NCBI GenBank assembly: GCA_002391235.1
Contig: DGRX01000029.1
Coordinates: 38,918-102,917, forward strand
Length of the DNA stretch: 64,000 bases
Source of the DNA: Treponema sp. UBA4377
GTDB lineage: Bacteria; Spirochaetota; Spirochaetia; Treponematales; Treponemataceae
Reading direction: 5' to 3'
The position numbers were made by a program, and so were the translations under genes. The notes under the pieces were generated by a model. It saw nothing but the letters and a program-made list of their open reading frames with translations, had not been told where the DNA came from and did no database searches. The stretch's first letter is position 1. Each line of letters starts with the position of its first letter. This document shows positions 10,174 through 17,962 of this stretch, in pieces.

Positions 10174-10370
10174 TAAAGGTTAACCGTTATATCTTGGTTT
10201 TTAAGAATTATTTCTTGTAAAACCAAGAAGCCGGGCTGGGGATTCGAAACGGAGCGAGCGCCCCGGCAGGGGGAAGAGCCCGCAAGGACGCGGGCGGAAG
10301 CGAGCGCAGGCGGCCTGGAGCGCGCAAGCAGGAAGCTTGGGTGCGGAAGGCGAATCCCCCTCTTTCCGTA
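10174..10370 (+). repeat. Structured GC-rich element bounded by a copy of the tRNA-Ser 3' end
   Basis: The 19 bases at 10157-10175 (tRNA T-arm and acceptor end) recur exactly at 10352-10370. Between them lies an A/T-rich hairpin with arms TCTTGGTTTT and AAAACCAAGA (about 10194-10231), which may terminate the tRNA transcript. A GC-rich block follows with several short hairpins, including GCCCGC and GCGGGC arms. The block begins with GGGGATTCG and ends with CGAATCCCC, so its ends are also inverted repeats. No protein is encoded. Confidence 0.7.
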
Positions 10371-10402
10371 TTGTTAAACTAAAACTGCAACCGCGCGGGC
10401 GT

Positions 10403-11068
10403 ATGAAAAAAGCTCTTGTCCTTTTATTTTGTTTTTTCCTCGCGATTGTTTTTGGAACGGTTGGAATCAACCTTTACGTTCTTGCTTACGCAAAGCCTTA
10501 CATTTACAGTCAGTTGTCAGACTTGCCCCAGCGTTCCGTCGTGATAATTCCCGGCGCCAAGGTTTACCAAAACAATGTTTCCCATGTCGTTCGGGACAGG
10601 CTGGACGCGGCCGCCAACTGCCTAAAGACCGGCAAGGCCCAAAAGGCGTTGATTAGCGGAGACCACGGGCGGCGGGGCTACGACGAAGTGAATCAAATGC
10701 GCCTTTACGCGCAAAGAGTTTACGGCTTGGAAAAAGAAATTCTTTTTTTGGATCACGCGGGCTTTTCCACATACGAAAGCATGTATCGCGCGCGGGACAT
10801 TTTTTGCGTCAAAGACGCGCTTGTGGTCACTCAAAAATTCCACGCCGCCCGTTGCGTTTACATCGCGCGGAAGTTGGGCCTTGACGTTGAGGCCTATGTC
10901 GCGCCGGAACTTGCGCCTTTCAGTCCTTGGCTTCACCTTAACTGGGAAGTCCGGGAGTCTTTGGCCCGGGTAAAGAATTTTTTCTTGGTGGCCTTTAATG
11001 CAAAGCCGACTTATCTTGGAGAGCGAATTCCCATAAGCGGCGGGGCGGAAAAAACTTGGGACCAATAG
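10403..11068 (+). CDS. SanA/YdcF-like DUF218 membrane protein
   Basis: This 221-residue protein has one N-terminal membrane anchor (ALVLLFCFFLAIVFGTVG) and a DUF218 domain. Family features are RSVVIIPGAKVY, DRLDAAANCLKTGKAQKALISGDHG and DHAGFSTYESMYRARDIF. SanA-type members affect envelope permeability and vancomycin tolerance in enterobacteria, but the reaction is not known. The start is the ATG at 10403 (MKKALVLLF). An upstream in-frame extension would read through the tRNA-derived repeat and is rejected. It appears monocistronic, with a short terminator after it. Confidence 0.85.
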   Translation: MKKALVLLFCFFLAIVFGTVGINLYVLAYAKPYIYSQLSDLPQRSVVIIPGAKVYQNNVSHVVRDRLDAAANCLKTGKAQKALISGDHGRRGYDEVNQMRLYAQRVYGLEKEILFLDHAGFSTYESMYRARDIFCVKDALVVTQKFHAARCVYIARKLGLDVEAYVAPELAPFSPWLHLNWEVRESLARVKNFFLVAFNAKPTYLGERIPISGGAEKTWDQ

Positions 11069-11083
11069 CGGCGATTCTTGTTT

Positions 11084-11103
11084 CCGCCCTTGCGGTTTTT
11101 TTT
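11084..11103 (+). terminator. Short hairpin and T-run after the SanA-like gene
   Basis: CCGC and GCGG arms around a CCTT loop are followed by eight T residues, 16 bases after the stop. The stem is short, so efficiency is uncertain. Confidence 0.5.
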
Positions 11104-11191
11104 CCATAATTTTTTCTAGGTTTGTTAGCCGGCTGGAACTTTAAAAATTTTTATAGACTAAATTCCCGCAAAGGAATATAATCCTCTCGTT

Positions 11192-12391
11192 ATGAAAGTT
11201 TACGGATACTTGTTGTTTTTGGCGATAATTTTGCTTTCCACAAAAATCCTTGGAATCGCCACCAAGAAAATTCATTTGCCCCAAGTTGTGGGCGCCTTGC
11301 TCGCCGGAATCATTCTCGGCCCAAGCTGCCTTGGCTTGATAGAAATCACAGACTTTATAAAGAAGACTGCTGAAATCGGCGTGATTATGCTGATGTTCAC
11401 CGCCGGCATCGACACCGACATGAAGGACTTGAAGGAAACCGGCGGCAAGGCTTTTGTAATCGCCTGTTTTGGCGTGGCCGTTCCCCTTTTGTTTTGCGGC
11501 TCGCTTTACTTCTTTTTCTTTGAGCGGTCCGCCGATTTTATGAGCGTGTTGAAGGCCGCCTTTGTGGGAATGGTCTTTGCGGCGACTTCGGTTGGAATTA
11601 CGGTGGAAACTTTGAACGAGCTAGGAAAGCTTAAGACAAAGACCGGAGCCACCCTTTTAAGCGCCGCGATTATCGACGACATTTTGGGCATTGTCCTTCT
11701 TTCCGTCTTGACAGGCTTGAGCGGCCGGGGCGAGGTCGGCGCGGAAGGCGGAGCGGGCGTTCTTTTGGTTGCGGCTAAAATTCTTTTGTTCTTTGTTTTT
11801 GTCTTTGCGGTGGGCTTTGTCACAAAAAAAATTTTTGAGCGCATTTCCGAAAAGCACTACCAGTCAAGAAGAATCGCCATTTGGGCCTTGGCCTTTTGTT
11901 TTGTCATGTCTTTTTGCGCGGAGGTTTTCTTTGGCGTGGCCGACATCACAGGAGCTTTTTTCGCCGGCCTCATTTTGTGCAACCTTACAAAATCCAGACA
12001 ATACGTTGCAAAAAAAGTCACAGTCACTTCCTACATGCTTTTCACTCCGGTGTTTTTTGCCAGCGTCGGAATGAGGACGGACCTAAAGACAATGAATTTT
12101 GGAATCTTGCTTTTCGCCTTGCTTTTGATTGTTCTGACAATTTTGTCAAAAATTATCGGATGCGGCTTTGGAGCGCGCGTTTGCGGCTCAAAAAAACATG
12201 AAGCCTTGGTAATCGGCATCGGAATGGTGGCCCGAAGCGAAGTGGCCCTCATGGTGGCGCAAAAGGGAATCGACGCGGGAATGATTGATTCAAAAATGCT
12301 TCCGGCGATAATTTTAAGCGTCATTTGCTCCGCGCTTGTGACTCCAATTTTGCTAAAGGCGGCGGTTTCTAAGGGCCCTGAGCTTGAGTGA
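11192..12391 (+). CDS. Cation:proton antiporter, CPA2 family
   Basis: This 399-residue membrane protein has about twelve spans and is typical of KefB/NapA-like monovalent cation/proton antiporters. The conserved ion-site region reads ATLLSAAIIDDILGIVLLS, with the paired Asp of electrogenic CPA2 members. Earlier blocks are LPQVVGALLAGIILGPSCLG and IGVIMLMFTAGIDTDM. No C-terminal TrkA-N domain is present, so nucleotide gating is unlikely. A TATAAT at 11177-11182 sits nine bases before the ATG, with no ribosome site, so the mRNA may be nearly leaderless. The cyclase gene starts 10 bases after its stop. Confidence 0.88.
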   Translation: MKVYGYLLFLAIILLSTKILGIATKKIHLPQVVGALLAGIILGPSCLGLIEITDFIKKTAEIGVIMLMFTAGIDTDMKDLKETGGKAFVIACFGVAVPLLFCGSLYFFFFERSADFMSVLKAAFVGMVFAATSVGITVETLNELGKLKTKTGATLLSAAIIDDILGIVLLSVLTGLSGRGEVGAEGGAGVLLVAAKILLFFVFVFAVGFVTKKIFERISEKHYQSRRIAIWALAFCFVMSFCAEVFFGVADITGAFFAGLILCNLTKSRQYVAKKVTVTSYMLFTPVFFASVGMRTDLKTMNFGILLFALLLIVLTILSKIIGCGFGARVCGSKKHEALVIGIGMVARSEVALMVAQKGIDAGMIDSKMLPAIILSVICSALVTPILLKAAVSKGPELE

Positions 12392-12401
12392 GCGAGGCGG
12401 A

Positions 12402-13976
12402 ATGAAATTCAAGGAATTCTTTGTAAAAAGGCACGTTTATTTTTACGGCGGAATATGTCTTGCGGCCAACGCGCTGGCGGTCCTTTCCTCAAACCTTACA
12501 AGCTTTCCCATGCCTGACAGCCGCCCCATTTTGTTATGGTCGGAATTTTTGGAGGAAAGAAAGTTTTTGATAACTGCCTTGAGCGTCTTTTGCTACGCTT
12601 TTCCCTGCGTCCTTTGTTTCTTATACGCTGTCAAGGCTTTGAAATACACAATTGAAGACGATGAGTATAAGGCCATCATGGTTCATATGCCGGGAGCCTT
12701 CGCGCTTAGGGGAATCACAGGCTGGATTTGCAACTTTGTCTTGGAAGTGATTTTTTTGTTCCGCTTTAAAAGCTTCTATGGCTGTGAAATTTCCTTCATT
12801 CTGATTTCTTCGTTAGCGTCTTACATTTTGCTTTCGATGTTTTCGTTCACCCTAATTTATTTTACGCTTGAAACTTTGAACCGCAATTTGGTTTTGCCTT
12901 CCCTTTATCCAGACGGAATGATTTCATCCACAAAGCGAACTTTTTTGGCTTCGATAAAGAGCGTCTTTTTCTTTTACTTTTTTTCGGCAAGCCTTTTTCC
13001 CGCCACTTTTTTGGGCATAAGGCTTTTTTTTACAAAGTATTTCCATCTTGAAATTCCAAGTTACTATGACTTTGTGTTTATGTCCATTCTGCTTTTTATG
13101 GCCGCGGCTCTTACGGTTCTCATCTCAAGGTATTTTCAGGTTCCGCTAAAAAAACTTGCGGACGGAGCGGAAGAAATTTCAAAGGGAAACTACGAAGAGC
13201 GCGCGGTGATTTGCTCCAATGACGAGATGGGCGCCTTGGGAGACGCTTTCAACCAAATGGCCGCTTCCTTAAAAGAAAAGGAATTCATGCGCGACACCTT
13301 TGGAAAAATCGTCACGCCGCAAATCCGCGACTACCTTTTGACAAAAAGCGTCGCTTTGGGCGGAGAAACGCTTGAAGTGACCGTCATGTTTTGCGACATC
13401 CGGGGCTTCACCACGCTGTCGGAAAAGATGGCGCCTGAAAAAATCGTCGCGCTCTTAAACGAATACTTTACCGGCCTGGAAAAATGCGTGGCCCGCCACG
13501 GCGGCGTCATAAACAAATACATCGGCGACGCGATAATGGTTTTGTTCGGCGCTCCGATTCCTTCCGCCACGCACGCAAGCGACGCCTTGGCCGCCGCGCT
13601 TGAAATGCGCGAAACGCTTTCCGGCATGAACAAGGGCTGGAAAGAGCGCGGCCTTCCAGAAATCCGTTTTGGAATCGGACTGCATTCCGGACAGGTCTTG
13701 GCGGGAAACATAGGCGCGGCCAACCGCATGGAATACACGGTCATCGGCGACACGGTCAACACGGCGAGCCGCATAGAAGGCCTTTGCAAACTTTACAAAA
13801 AGGATTTGCTTGTGTCTCAAGGCGCCGCCGACCTCATTCAAGCCCAAAAAGCGGCGCGAACCGAGACTGCTGGCAAGACTGAAACTGCGGCCGCGGCGTT
13901 GCCCGCTCTAACTTTTGTGGCCGACGCCGAAATCCGCGGCCGCAAGGAAAAAGTCCGCGTCTTTACAATAGCCTAA
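12402..13976 (+). CDS. Membrane-bound class III adenylate cyclase with HAMP domain
   Basis: This 524-residue protein has several N-terminal membrane spans, a HAMP linker (about residues 240-295, ending NQMAASLKEKEF) and a class III cyclase domain. The catalytic domain shows the metal-binding Asp in VMFCDIRGFTTLSEKM and the purine-selecting Lys in GGVINKYIGDAIMVLFG. It also has NRMEYTVIGDTVNTASRIE. Lysine at the selecting position favours ATP and hence cAMP. I place the start at the ATG at 12402, which has a GAGGCGG site, rather than a TTG six codons earlier. The C-terminus after residue 480 is Ala/Thr-rich. Confidence 0.9.
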   Translation: MKFKEFFVKRHVYFYGGICLAANALAVLSSNLTSFPMPDSRPILLWSEFLEERKFLITALSVFCYAFPCVLCFLYAVKALKYTIEDDEYKAIMVHMPGAFALRGITGWICNFVLEVIFLFRFKSFYGCEISFILISSLASYILLSMFSFTLIYFTLETLNRNLVLPSLYPDGMISSTKRTFLASIKSVFFFYFFSASLFPATFLGIRLFFTKYFHLEIPSYYDFVFMSILLFMAAALTVLISRYFQVPLKKLADGAEEISKGNYEERAVICSNDEMGALGDAFNQMAASLKEKEFMRDTFGKIVTPQIRDYLLTKSVALGGETLEVTVMFCDIRGFTTLSEKMAPEKIVALLNEYFTGLEKCVARHGGVINKYIGDAIMVLFGAPIPSATHASDALAAALEMRETLSGMNKGWKERGLPEIRFGIGLHSGQVLAGNIGAANRMEYTVIGDTVNTASRIEGLCKLYKKDLLVSQGAADLIQAQKAARTETAGKTETAAAALPALTFVADAEIRGRKEKVRVFTIA

Positions 13977-14179
13977 AAGTAAAAGATTTCCTCAAACTTT
14001 TTGTCCAAGGCCACGCAGAGAATGAGCGCGAGCTTTGCGGTGGGGCAGAACTGGCCGGTTTCTATAGAGCTGATTGTGTTGCGCGAAACGCCGACCATTT
14101 CCGCCAGGGCGCTTTGCGACAATTTTTTTTCTTGGCGAATTTCCTTAAGATGGTTTTGCAACACAAGGTCTTCGTTCAT
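13973..14179 (-). CDS. Short XRE-type regulator (YozG-like)
   Basis: This 68-residue protein is almost entirely a Cro/C1 helix-turn-helix, with the core KKLSQSALAEMVGVSRNTIS and the family tail ILCVALDKKFEEIFYF. Such proteins usually pair with a small membrane protein, here the upstream gene. The ATG at 14179 overlaps the stop of that gene by four bases. It is the last gene of the OMP/DUF6442/XRE operon and its 3' end overlaps the convergent cyclase gene. It is a good candidate to bind the palindromes at 15160-15214 as an autoregulator. Confidence 0.87.
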   Translation of the reverse strand: MNEDLVLQNHLKEIRQEKKLSQSALAEMVGVSRNTISSIETGQFCPTAKLALILCVALDKKFEEIFYF

Positions 14180-14517
14180 GCCTCGTTCCCCAAAAAGCGG
14201 CCGCTCAATTCAAAAATGTATACGACGATTAGCGACGCTAAAATCGCAAGGTATCCGAGCGCCACAAAAAGTTCGTGCAGTTTTTTCATCTTGAAAAATT
14301 TCACGAAGAAGGCCACGCTCAACATTCCAAAAAAAACAATCCAAACTTGCGCGCTGACCTTGCGCGTCAAAATCCAGTTTATAGCGCTTACAAGGACGCA
14401 GAATCCAAAAGAGGCCAAGTACGCGACTTTTGCCGCTGTCTTTTGAACTTCCAAATCCTCAATGTCGCGGCCTGCGTTTTCTCCTCGGCTTTTTTGCAAA
14501 ATCTCTTCTTTAGTCAT
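14176..14517 (-). CDS. Small membrane protein, DUF6442-like
   Basis: This 113-residue protein begins MTKEEILQKSRGENAGRD, the signature opening of a family commonly encoded beside YozG-type XRE regulators. It has three or four hydrophobic spans in residues 30-110. Its function is unknown. It lies 10 bases after the OMP gene and overlaps the XRE start, so the three genes form one unit. Confidence 0.78.
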   Translation of the reverse strand: MTKEEILQKSRGENAGRDIEDLEVQKTAAKVAYLASFGFCVLVSAINWILTRKVSAQVWIVFFGMLSVAFFVKFFKMKKLHELFVALGYLAILASLIVVYIFELSGRFLGNEA

Positions 14518-14527
14518 TTTTCTCCTC

Positions 14528-15139
14528 CTAAAAATAGTAGCTTAAGTAAGGCGTCGCGCAAAGGCGGCGCGTGGAAAAATTTTTGTCCTTGGAAAAATCC
14601 GAAAGGTCTACGAGGACGGAAAGGCCGATTCTAAAACCATTTTCTTTGCTAAAGGCGTATTCGGCGCCGCATTCAAGCCCCGCGGCGAAAATGTCGCCTG
14701 AGTCAAATCTCTTTTGGCCGCTTGTCCAGCCTCCGCTTGATTCGGAAACGCCTCCAAGCTTAAAGCTGAAGTTTGGCCCCGCGAAAATGCCAAAGCGGCC
14801 CGGAATGTTTTCGATTCCGGCAAACGTAAGCTTTAAAAGCAGGGGAATGTCAACTGTCATAAAGGAGACTTTTGTCTTTCCCTTTTGGTCTGTAAAGGAA
14901 AAGCCGTTGTTGTGGTGGAATAAGGCTTTTAATTGCAAGGCCGTTACTTGGTTGAAATTCCATTCCGCGGCCGCGCCGGCTCTAAAAGTCGGGATAAAGT
15001 CAAAGTCGGACTCAAGCCCGCCGGCTTTGACAAAGGCTGTGTTGATTCCGGCTCCGCCCTCGATTCCAAAATAAAATTTTTTGGCTGGCAAGGGCAAGGC
15101 CAAAAGCGCCAGAAAAACAAGCGCCAGGGATTTTTTCAT
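14528..15139 (-). CDS. Outer-membrane beta-barrel protein
   Basis: This 203-residue secreted protein has a signal peptide (MKKSLALVFLALLALPLPA). An OmpA/OprF-like or PorT-like eight-stranded barrel pattern follows: GIEGGAGINTAFV, repeated aromatic-Gly strands and the C-terminal LCATPYLSYYF with a terminal aromatic residue. I place the start at 15139, where GAGGAAG gives a ribosome site; an upstream in-frame ATG is rejected because it lies within the operator. It heads an operon with a DUF6442-like protein and an XRE regulator, and its promoter overlaps two near-identical palindromes. Its ligand or cargo is unknown. Confidence 0.82.
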   Translation of the reverse strand: MKKSLALVFLALLALPLPAKKFYFGIEGGAGINTAFVKAGGLESDFDFIPTFRAGAAAEWNFNQVTALQLKALFHHNNGFSFTDQKGKTKVSFMTVDIPLLLKLTFAGIENIPGRFGIFAGPNFSFKLGGVSESSGGWTSGQKRFDSGDIFAAGLECGAEYAFSKENGFRIGLSVLVDLSDFSKDKNFSTRRLCATPYLSYYF

Positions 15140-15159
15140 AATTCTTCCTCCGTTAGCGT

Positions 15160-15215
15160 TGCCAAGTAAACTTGGCATACACGGCTAGAATAGCATTGCC
15201 AAGTAAACTTGTCAA
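15160..15215 (-). promoter_or_regulatory. Promoter with two palindromic operators
   Basis: On the minus strand, TTGACA (15210-15215), a 17-base spacer and TATTCT (15187-15192) form the promoter of the barrel-protein operon. The sequence TGCCAAGTAAACTTGGCA at 15160-15177 is a palindrome of 8-base half-sites separated by two bases. A second copy with one half-site change (TGCCAAGT then ACTTGTCA) lies at 15197-15214, inside the spacer and -35 box. One site blocks the promoter and the other lies just downstream of the predicted start, which indicates repression. Confidence 0.82.
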
Positions 15216-15379
15216 GCCTTTTTTGGCAACCGCATAAAAAAATAAACGCGGCTCCCCAGTCGCGCGCCGCTTTTCTTCTACATTTACTGTTGCGGCTTCA
15301 ACCGCGAGTAAGGCCGTTCGATTCTCCCGAGAGCGTTTTTGTCTTGCTTATAATCCGTTTGCCTTGTCAATAGGCGCGG

Positions 15380-15408
15380 TTGAAATTTTGCGCGGCTTTT
15401 TATAGAAT
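15380..15408 (+). promoter_or_regulatory. Promoter of the histidine phosphatase gene
   Basis: TTGAAA at 15380-15385 and TAGAAT at 15403-15408 have a 17-base spacer. Only six bases separate the -10 box from the ATG at 15415, so the predicted transcript begins at or next to the start codon. Confidence 0.65.
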
Positions 15409-15414
15409 TGCCTC

Positions 15415-16197
15415 ATGCGACTTATTTTTATCCGCCACGGCGACCCCGACTACGAACACGATTCCCTTACAAAGCAGGGCTTTAAGGAAGCCAAGCTTTT
15501 GGCCAAGCGCGTGGCCAAATGGAATGTCACGGACTTTTACGTTTCGCCCCTGGGCCGCGCGCAGGCGACGGCGAAAGTTTCGCTTGACTTGGTTGGAAGA
15601 AAGGCCAAGACGCTCGACTGGCTGCGCGAGTTTTACGTTCCGGTTGTTGACCCTGTCGACGGCCACAAGCGCATTCCCTGGGACTTGATGCCTTCCTACT
15701 ATTTTTCCGAAAAAAAATTTTTGGACAGGGAAAAGTGGCTTGACACAAAGCTAATGAAGACAGGCCCCGTCGCCAAAAACTACAAGGAAGTTTGCGAGGG
15801 CCTTGACGCGCTCTTGGCCAAGTACCATTTTAAGCGCGACGGCTTTTTGTACAAGACCGACGGAAAAATCGCCAACCCAAACTTTGACCAAAAGACCTTT
15901 GTTCCCAACTACCACCTTTTGTCCAACAAGGACGAATACGACCAAAGGACAATCGTTTGCTTTTGCCACTTGGGAGTGATGTTCGCGGCGATAAGCCATT
16001 TGGTCGGCTGCTCGCCTTTGATTTTGTGGCAAGGTTTTTTTGTCGCGCCAACGTCGGTTACGGTTTTGAACAGCGAGGAGCGCGAGCGGGGCAGGGCGGT
16101 CTTTAGGGTGGAACGCTTGGGCGACACGCGGCACTTGGGAAAAAGCCAGCGCATTTCTTCAAGCGGCTACTACGCGCCGGTTTTGCAAGAGCTTTAG
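15415..16197 (+). CDS. Histidine phosphatase (phosphoglycerate mutase-like)
   Basis: This 260-residue protein opens with the catalytic RHG motif (MRLIFIRHGDPDYEHD). It contains a second-half catalytic His in IVCFCHLGVMFAAISHL. These define the phosphohistidine phosphatase branch of the PGM superfamily. The middle section contains a family-specific insertion rich in Tyr and Lys, and the substrate cannot be inferred. There is no ribosome site before the ATG, and the promoter predicts a leaderless mRNA. It is convergent with glyA. Confidence 0.85.
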   Translation: MRLIFIRHGDPDYEHDSLTKQGFKEAKLLAKRVAKWNVTDFYVSPLGRAQATAKVSLDLVGRKAKTLDWLREFYVPVVDPVDGHKRIPWDLMPSYYFSEKKFLDREKWLDTKLMKTGPVAKNYKEVCEGLDALLAKYHFKRDGFLYKTDGKIANPNFDQKTFVPNYHLLSNKDEYDQRTIVCFCHLGVMFAAISHLVGCSPLILWQGFFVAPTSVTVLNSEERERGRAVFRVERLGDTRHLGKSQRISSSGYYAPVLQEL

Positions 16198-16235
16198 CGG
16201 AAAGATAAAACAAGAACGGCCCGCCGACTAGCGGC

Positions 16236-16275
16236 AAAAAAAAACGGCAGCAAGCCAAAGATTGCTTGCTAGCCG
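16236..16275 (-). terminator. Intrinsic terminator of glyA
   Basis: On the minus strand, CGGC-T-AGCAAGC pairs with GCTTGCT-GCCG around an eight-base loop. Nine T residues follow, about 55 bases past the glyA stop. The opposing phosphatase gene also ends here. Confidence 0.7.
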
Positions 16276-16328
16276 CATAAGCCGCAACATTCGCGCTTGC
16301 AAAAGGCTCGCGCGAACAGCGGTATTTC

Positions 16329-17828
16329 CTACTTACAGAATTCTTTCTTCAAGAAGTCCAAGTCCAGTTCTGGGTAAAGAACGTGGGCGCTTAGCAAGGC
16401 GTTGACGCGCTCTTTGGCTTTGGCCTGAACCGAAGCGTCAAGGTCGATTTTTCCCTTGGCTGGCTTTCCGTCCTTTGTAAGGCCGGGCTTGGTTCCCTTA
16501 AGCACAAAGTCGATGATGGAGGCGACTTCGGCCATGTCCTTTTCGTTCATGCCAAGAGTCGTAAGGCCCGGAGTTCCGATGCGGATTCCGCTGGTCCACC
16601 AGGCGCCGTTTTTGTCGTAGGGAAGCGCGTTGGCGTTGGCAGTCACTCCGCACTGGAAGAGCGCGGCTTCCGCCTGCTTTCCTGTAAGGCCGTAAGTTGT
16701 CACGTCAACCAGCATAAGGTGGTCTTCGGTTCCGCCTGTCTGCAAGACCATTCCCAAATCAGCGCAAGACTTGGCGAGCGCCTGCGCGTTCTTGACGACC
16801 TGAGAGGCCCAGTCGCGGTAGGCCTGAGTGTTGGCTTCCTTAAGCGCGATTGCTTTGGCCGCCATGACGTGTCCGAGCGGGCCGCCCAAAACCATCGGGC
16901 ATCCCTTGTTGACATAGTCGGCGTATTCCTTTTTGCAAAGAATGATCGAGCCGCGGGGGCCGCGCAACGTCTTGTGGGTTGTAGTCGTTACGACGTCGGC
17001 CCATTTTACAGGGTCGTTGTCGCCTGTCCAAACTTTTCCGGCGACGAGGCCGGCAAAGTGAGCCATGTCAACCATCAATGTTGCGCCGCACTTGTCGGCG
17101 ATCGCGCGGAATCTTTTAAAGTCTATCTTTCTTGGGTAGGCGGAAAAGCCTGTGAGCAAAATCAAGGGCTTGACTTCCATCGCCTGCTTTTCAATCGCGT
17201 CGTAGTCCAAAAGGCCGGTCTCTTTGTCAACGCCGTAGGGATGGCTTTCGAACATGCGGGCGCTGACGTTCATTCGGTAGCCGTGAGTCAAGTGGCCGCC
17301 GCAAGAGTAGTCCAAGCCCATCAATTTTTGGTTTCCGAACTTTTTGCGCAATTCGTCAAACTGGGCGTCGGTAAGGTCGGCCAAAGATTTTACGCCAAGC
17401 TCCTCCAATGTGGGAGTCTCGATTTTCTTTGAAAGAATCGCCCAGTAGGCCACGAGGTTCGCGTCCGCGCCTGAGTGGGGCTGAACGTAGGCGTAGTCCG
17501 CGCCAAAAAGCTTTTCGGCCTCGCGGGCGGCGGCGTTTTCAACCGCGTCTATGTTCACGCAGCCGCCGTAGTAGCGGTGCTCGGGATAGCCTTCGGCGTA
17601 CTTGTCGGTCAGCAAGTTTCCCATCGCGGCCTGAACGTTGAGCGAGCAGTAGTTTTCGCTCGCGACCAACTTAAGGTGGCTGCGCTGGTTTTCCAATTCG
17701 TTGACGATAGAGGCTGCGATTTCTGGCCCCACGGCGGCGACTTGCTGCAAGTTGGCCACATAGGCGCACATGGCGGCGTTGGGCTTTCCGTTTGACTTGG
17801 CAAGGTAGTTTTCCAAAGGCGTGGACAT
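16329..17828 (-). CDS. glyA: Serine hydroxymethyltransferase
   Basis: This PLP enzyme interconverts serine and glycine while loading one carbon onto tetrahydrofolate. The PLP lysine motif VVTTTTHKTLRGPRGSIILC is intact, with the upstream GHLTHGYRMNVSARM block. At 499 residues it is longer than the 415-residue E. coli enzyme. It resembles the extended spirochaetal and chlamydial type, with an N-terminal extension of about 30 residues and an extended active-site region. The start is the ATG at 17828 with GGAG upstream. It appears monocistronic and no glycine riboswitch is visible upstream. Confidence 0.96.
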   Translation of the reverse strand: MSTPLENYLAKSNGKPNAAMCAYVANLQQVAAVGPEIAASIVNELENQRSHLKLVASENYCSLNVQAAMGNLLTDKYAEGYPEHRYYGGCVNIDAVENAAAREAEKLFGADYAYVQPHSGADANLVAYWAILSKKIETPTLEELGVKSLADLTDAQFDELRKKFGNQKLMGLDYSCGGHLTHGYRMNVSARMFESHPYGVDKETGLLDYDAIEKQAMEVKPLILLTGFSAYPRKIDFKRFRAIADKCGATLMVDMAHFAGLVAGKVWTGDNDPVKWADVVTTTTHKTLRGPRGSIILCKKEYADYVNKGCPMVLGGPLGHVMAAKAIALKEANTQAYRDWASQVVKNAQALAKSCADLGMVLQTGGTEDHLMLVDVTTYGLTGKQAEAALFQCGVTANANALPYDKNGAWWTSGIRIGTPGLTTLGMNEKDMAEVASIIDFVLKGTKPGLTKDGKPAKGKIDLDASVQAKAKERVNALLSAHVLYPELDLDFLKKEFCK

Positions 17829-17962
17829 AGATTCTCCTTATGCGGCGGGCTGGCCGCGTTTTATATATTTTAAAAAAGTTTAGTGAAATTTAAGACTTTT
17901 TTCAAGCGCCGTCCGCCCATGTTCCACTAGAAAATTAAAAAAAAAGGTGTATAATGATTCTC

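Noticed and set aside
10174..10402. A retron or CRISPR-like array beside tRNA-Ser
   Set aside because: There is no reverse transcriptase gene and no regular repeat-spacer pattern; only one 19-base repeat pair and hairpins are seen.
17829..17962. Molybdenum cofactor or glycine riboswitch in the glyA/FDH intergenic region
   Set aside because: The interval is short and A/T-rich, with no recognisable conserved riboswitch core.
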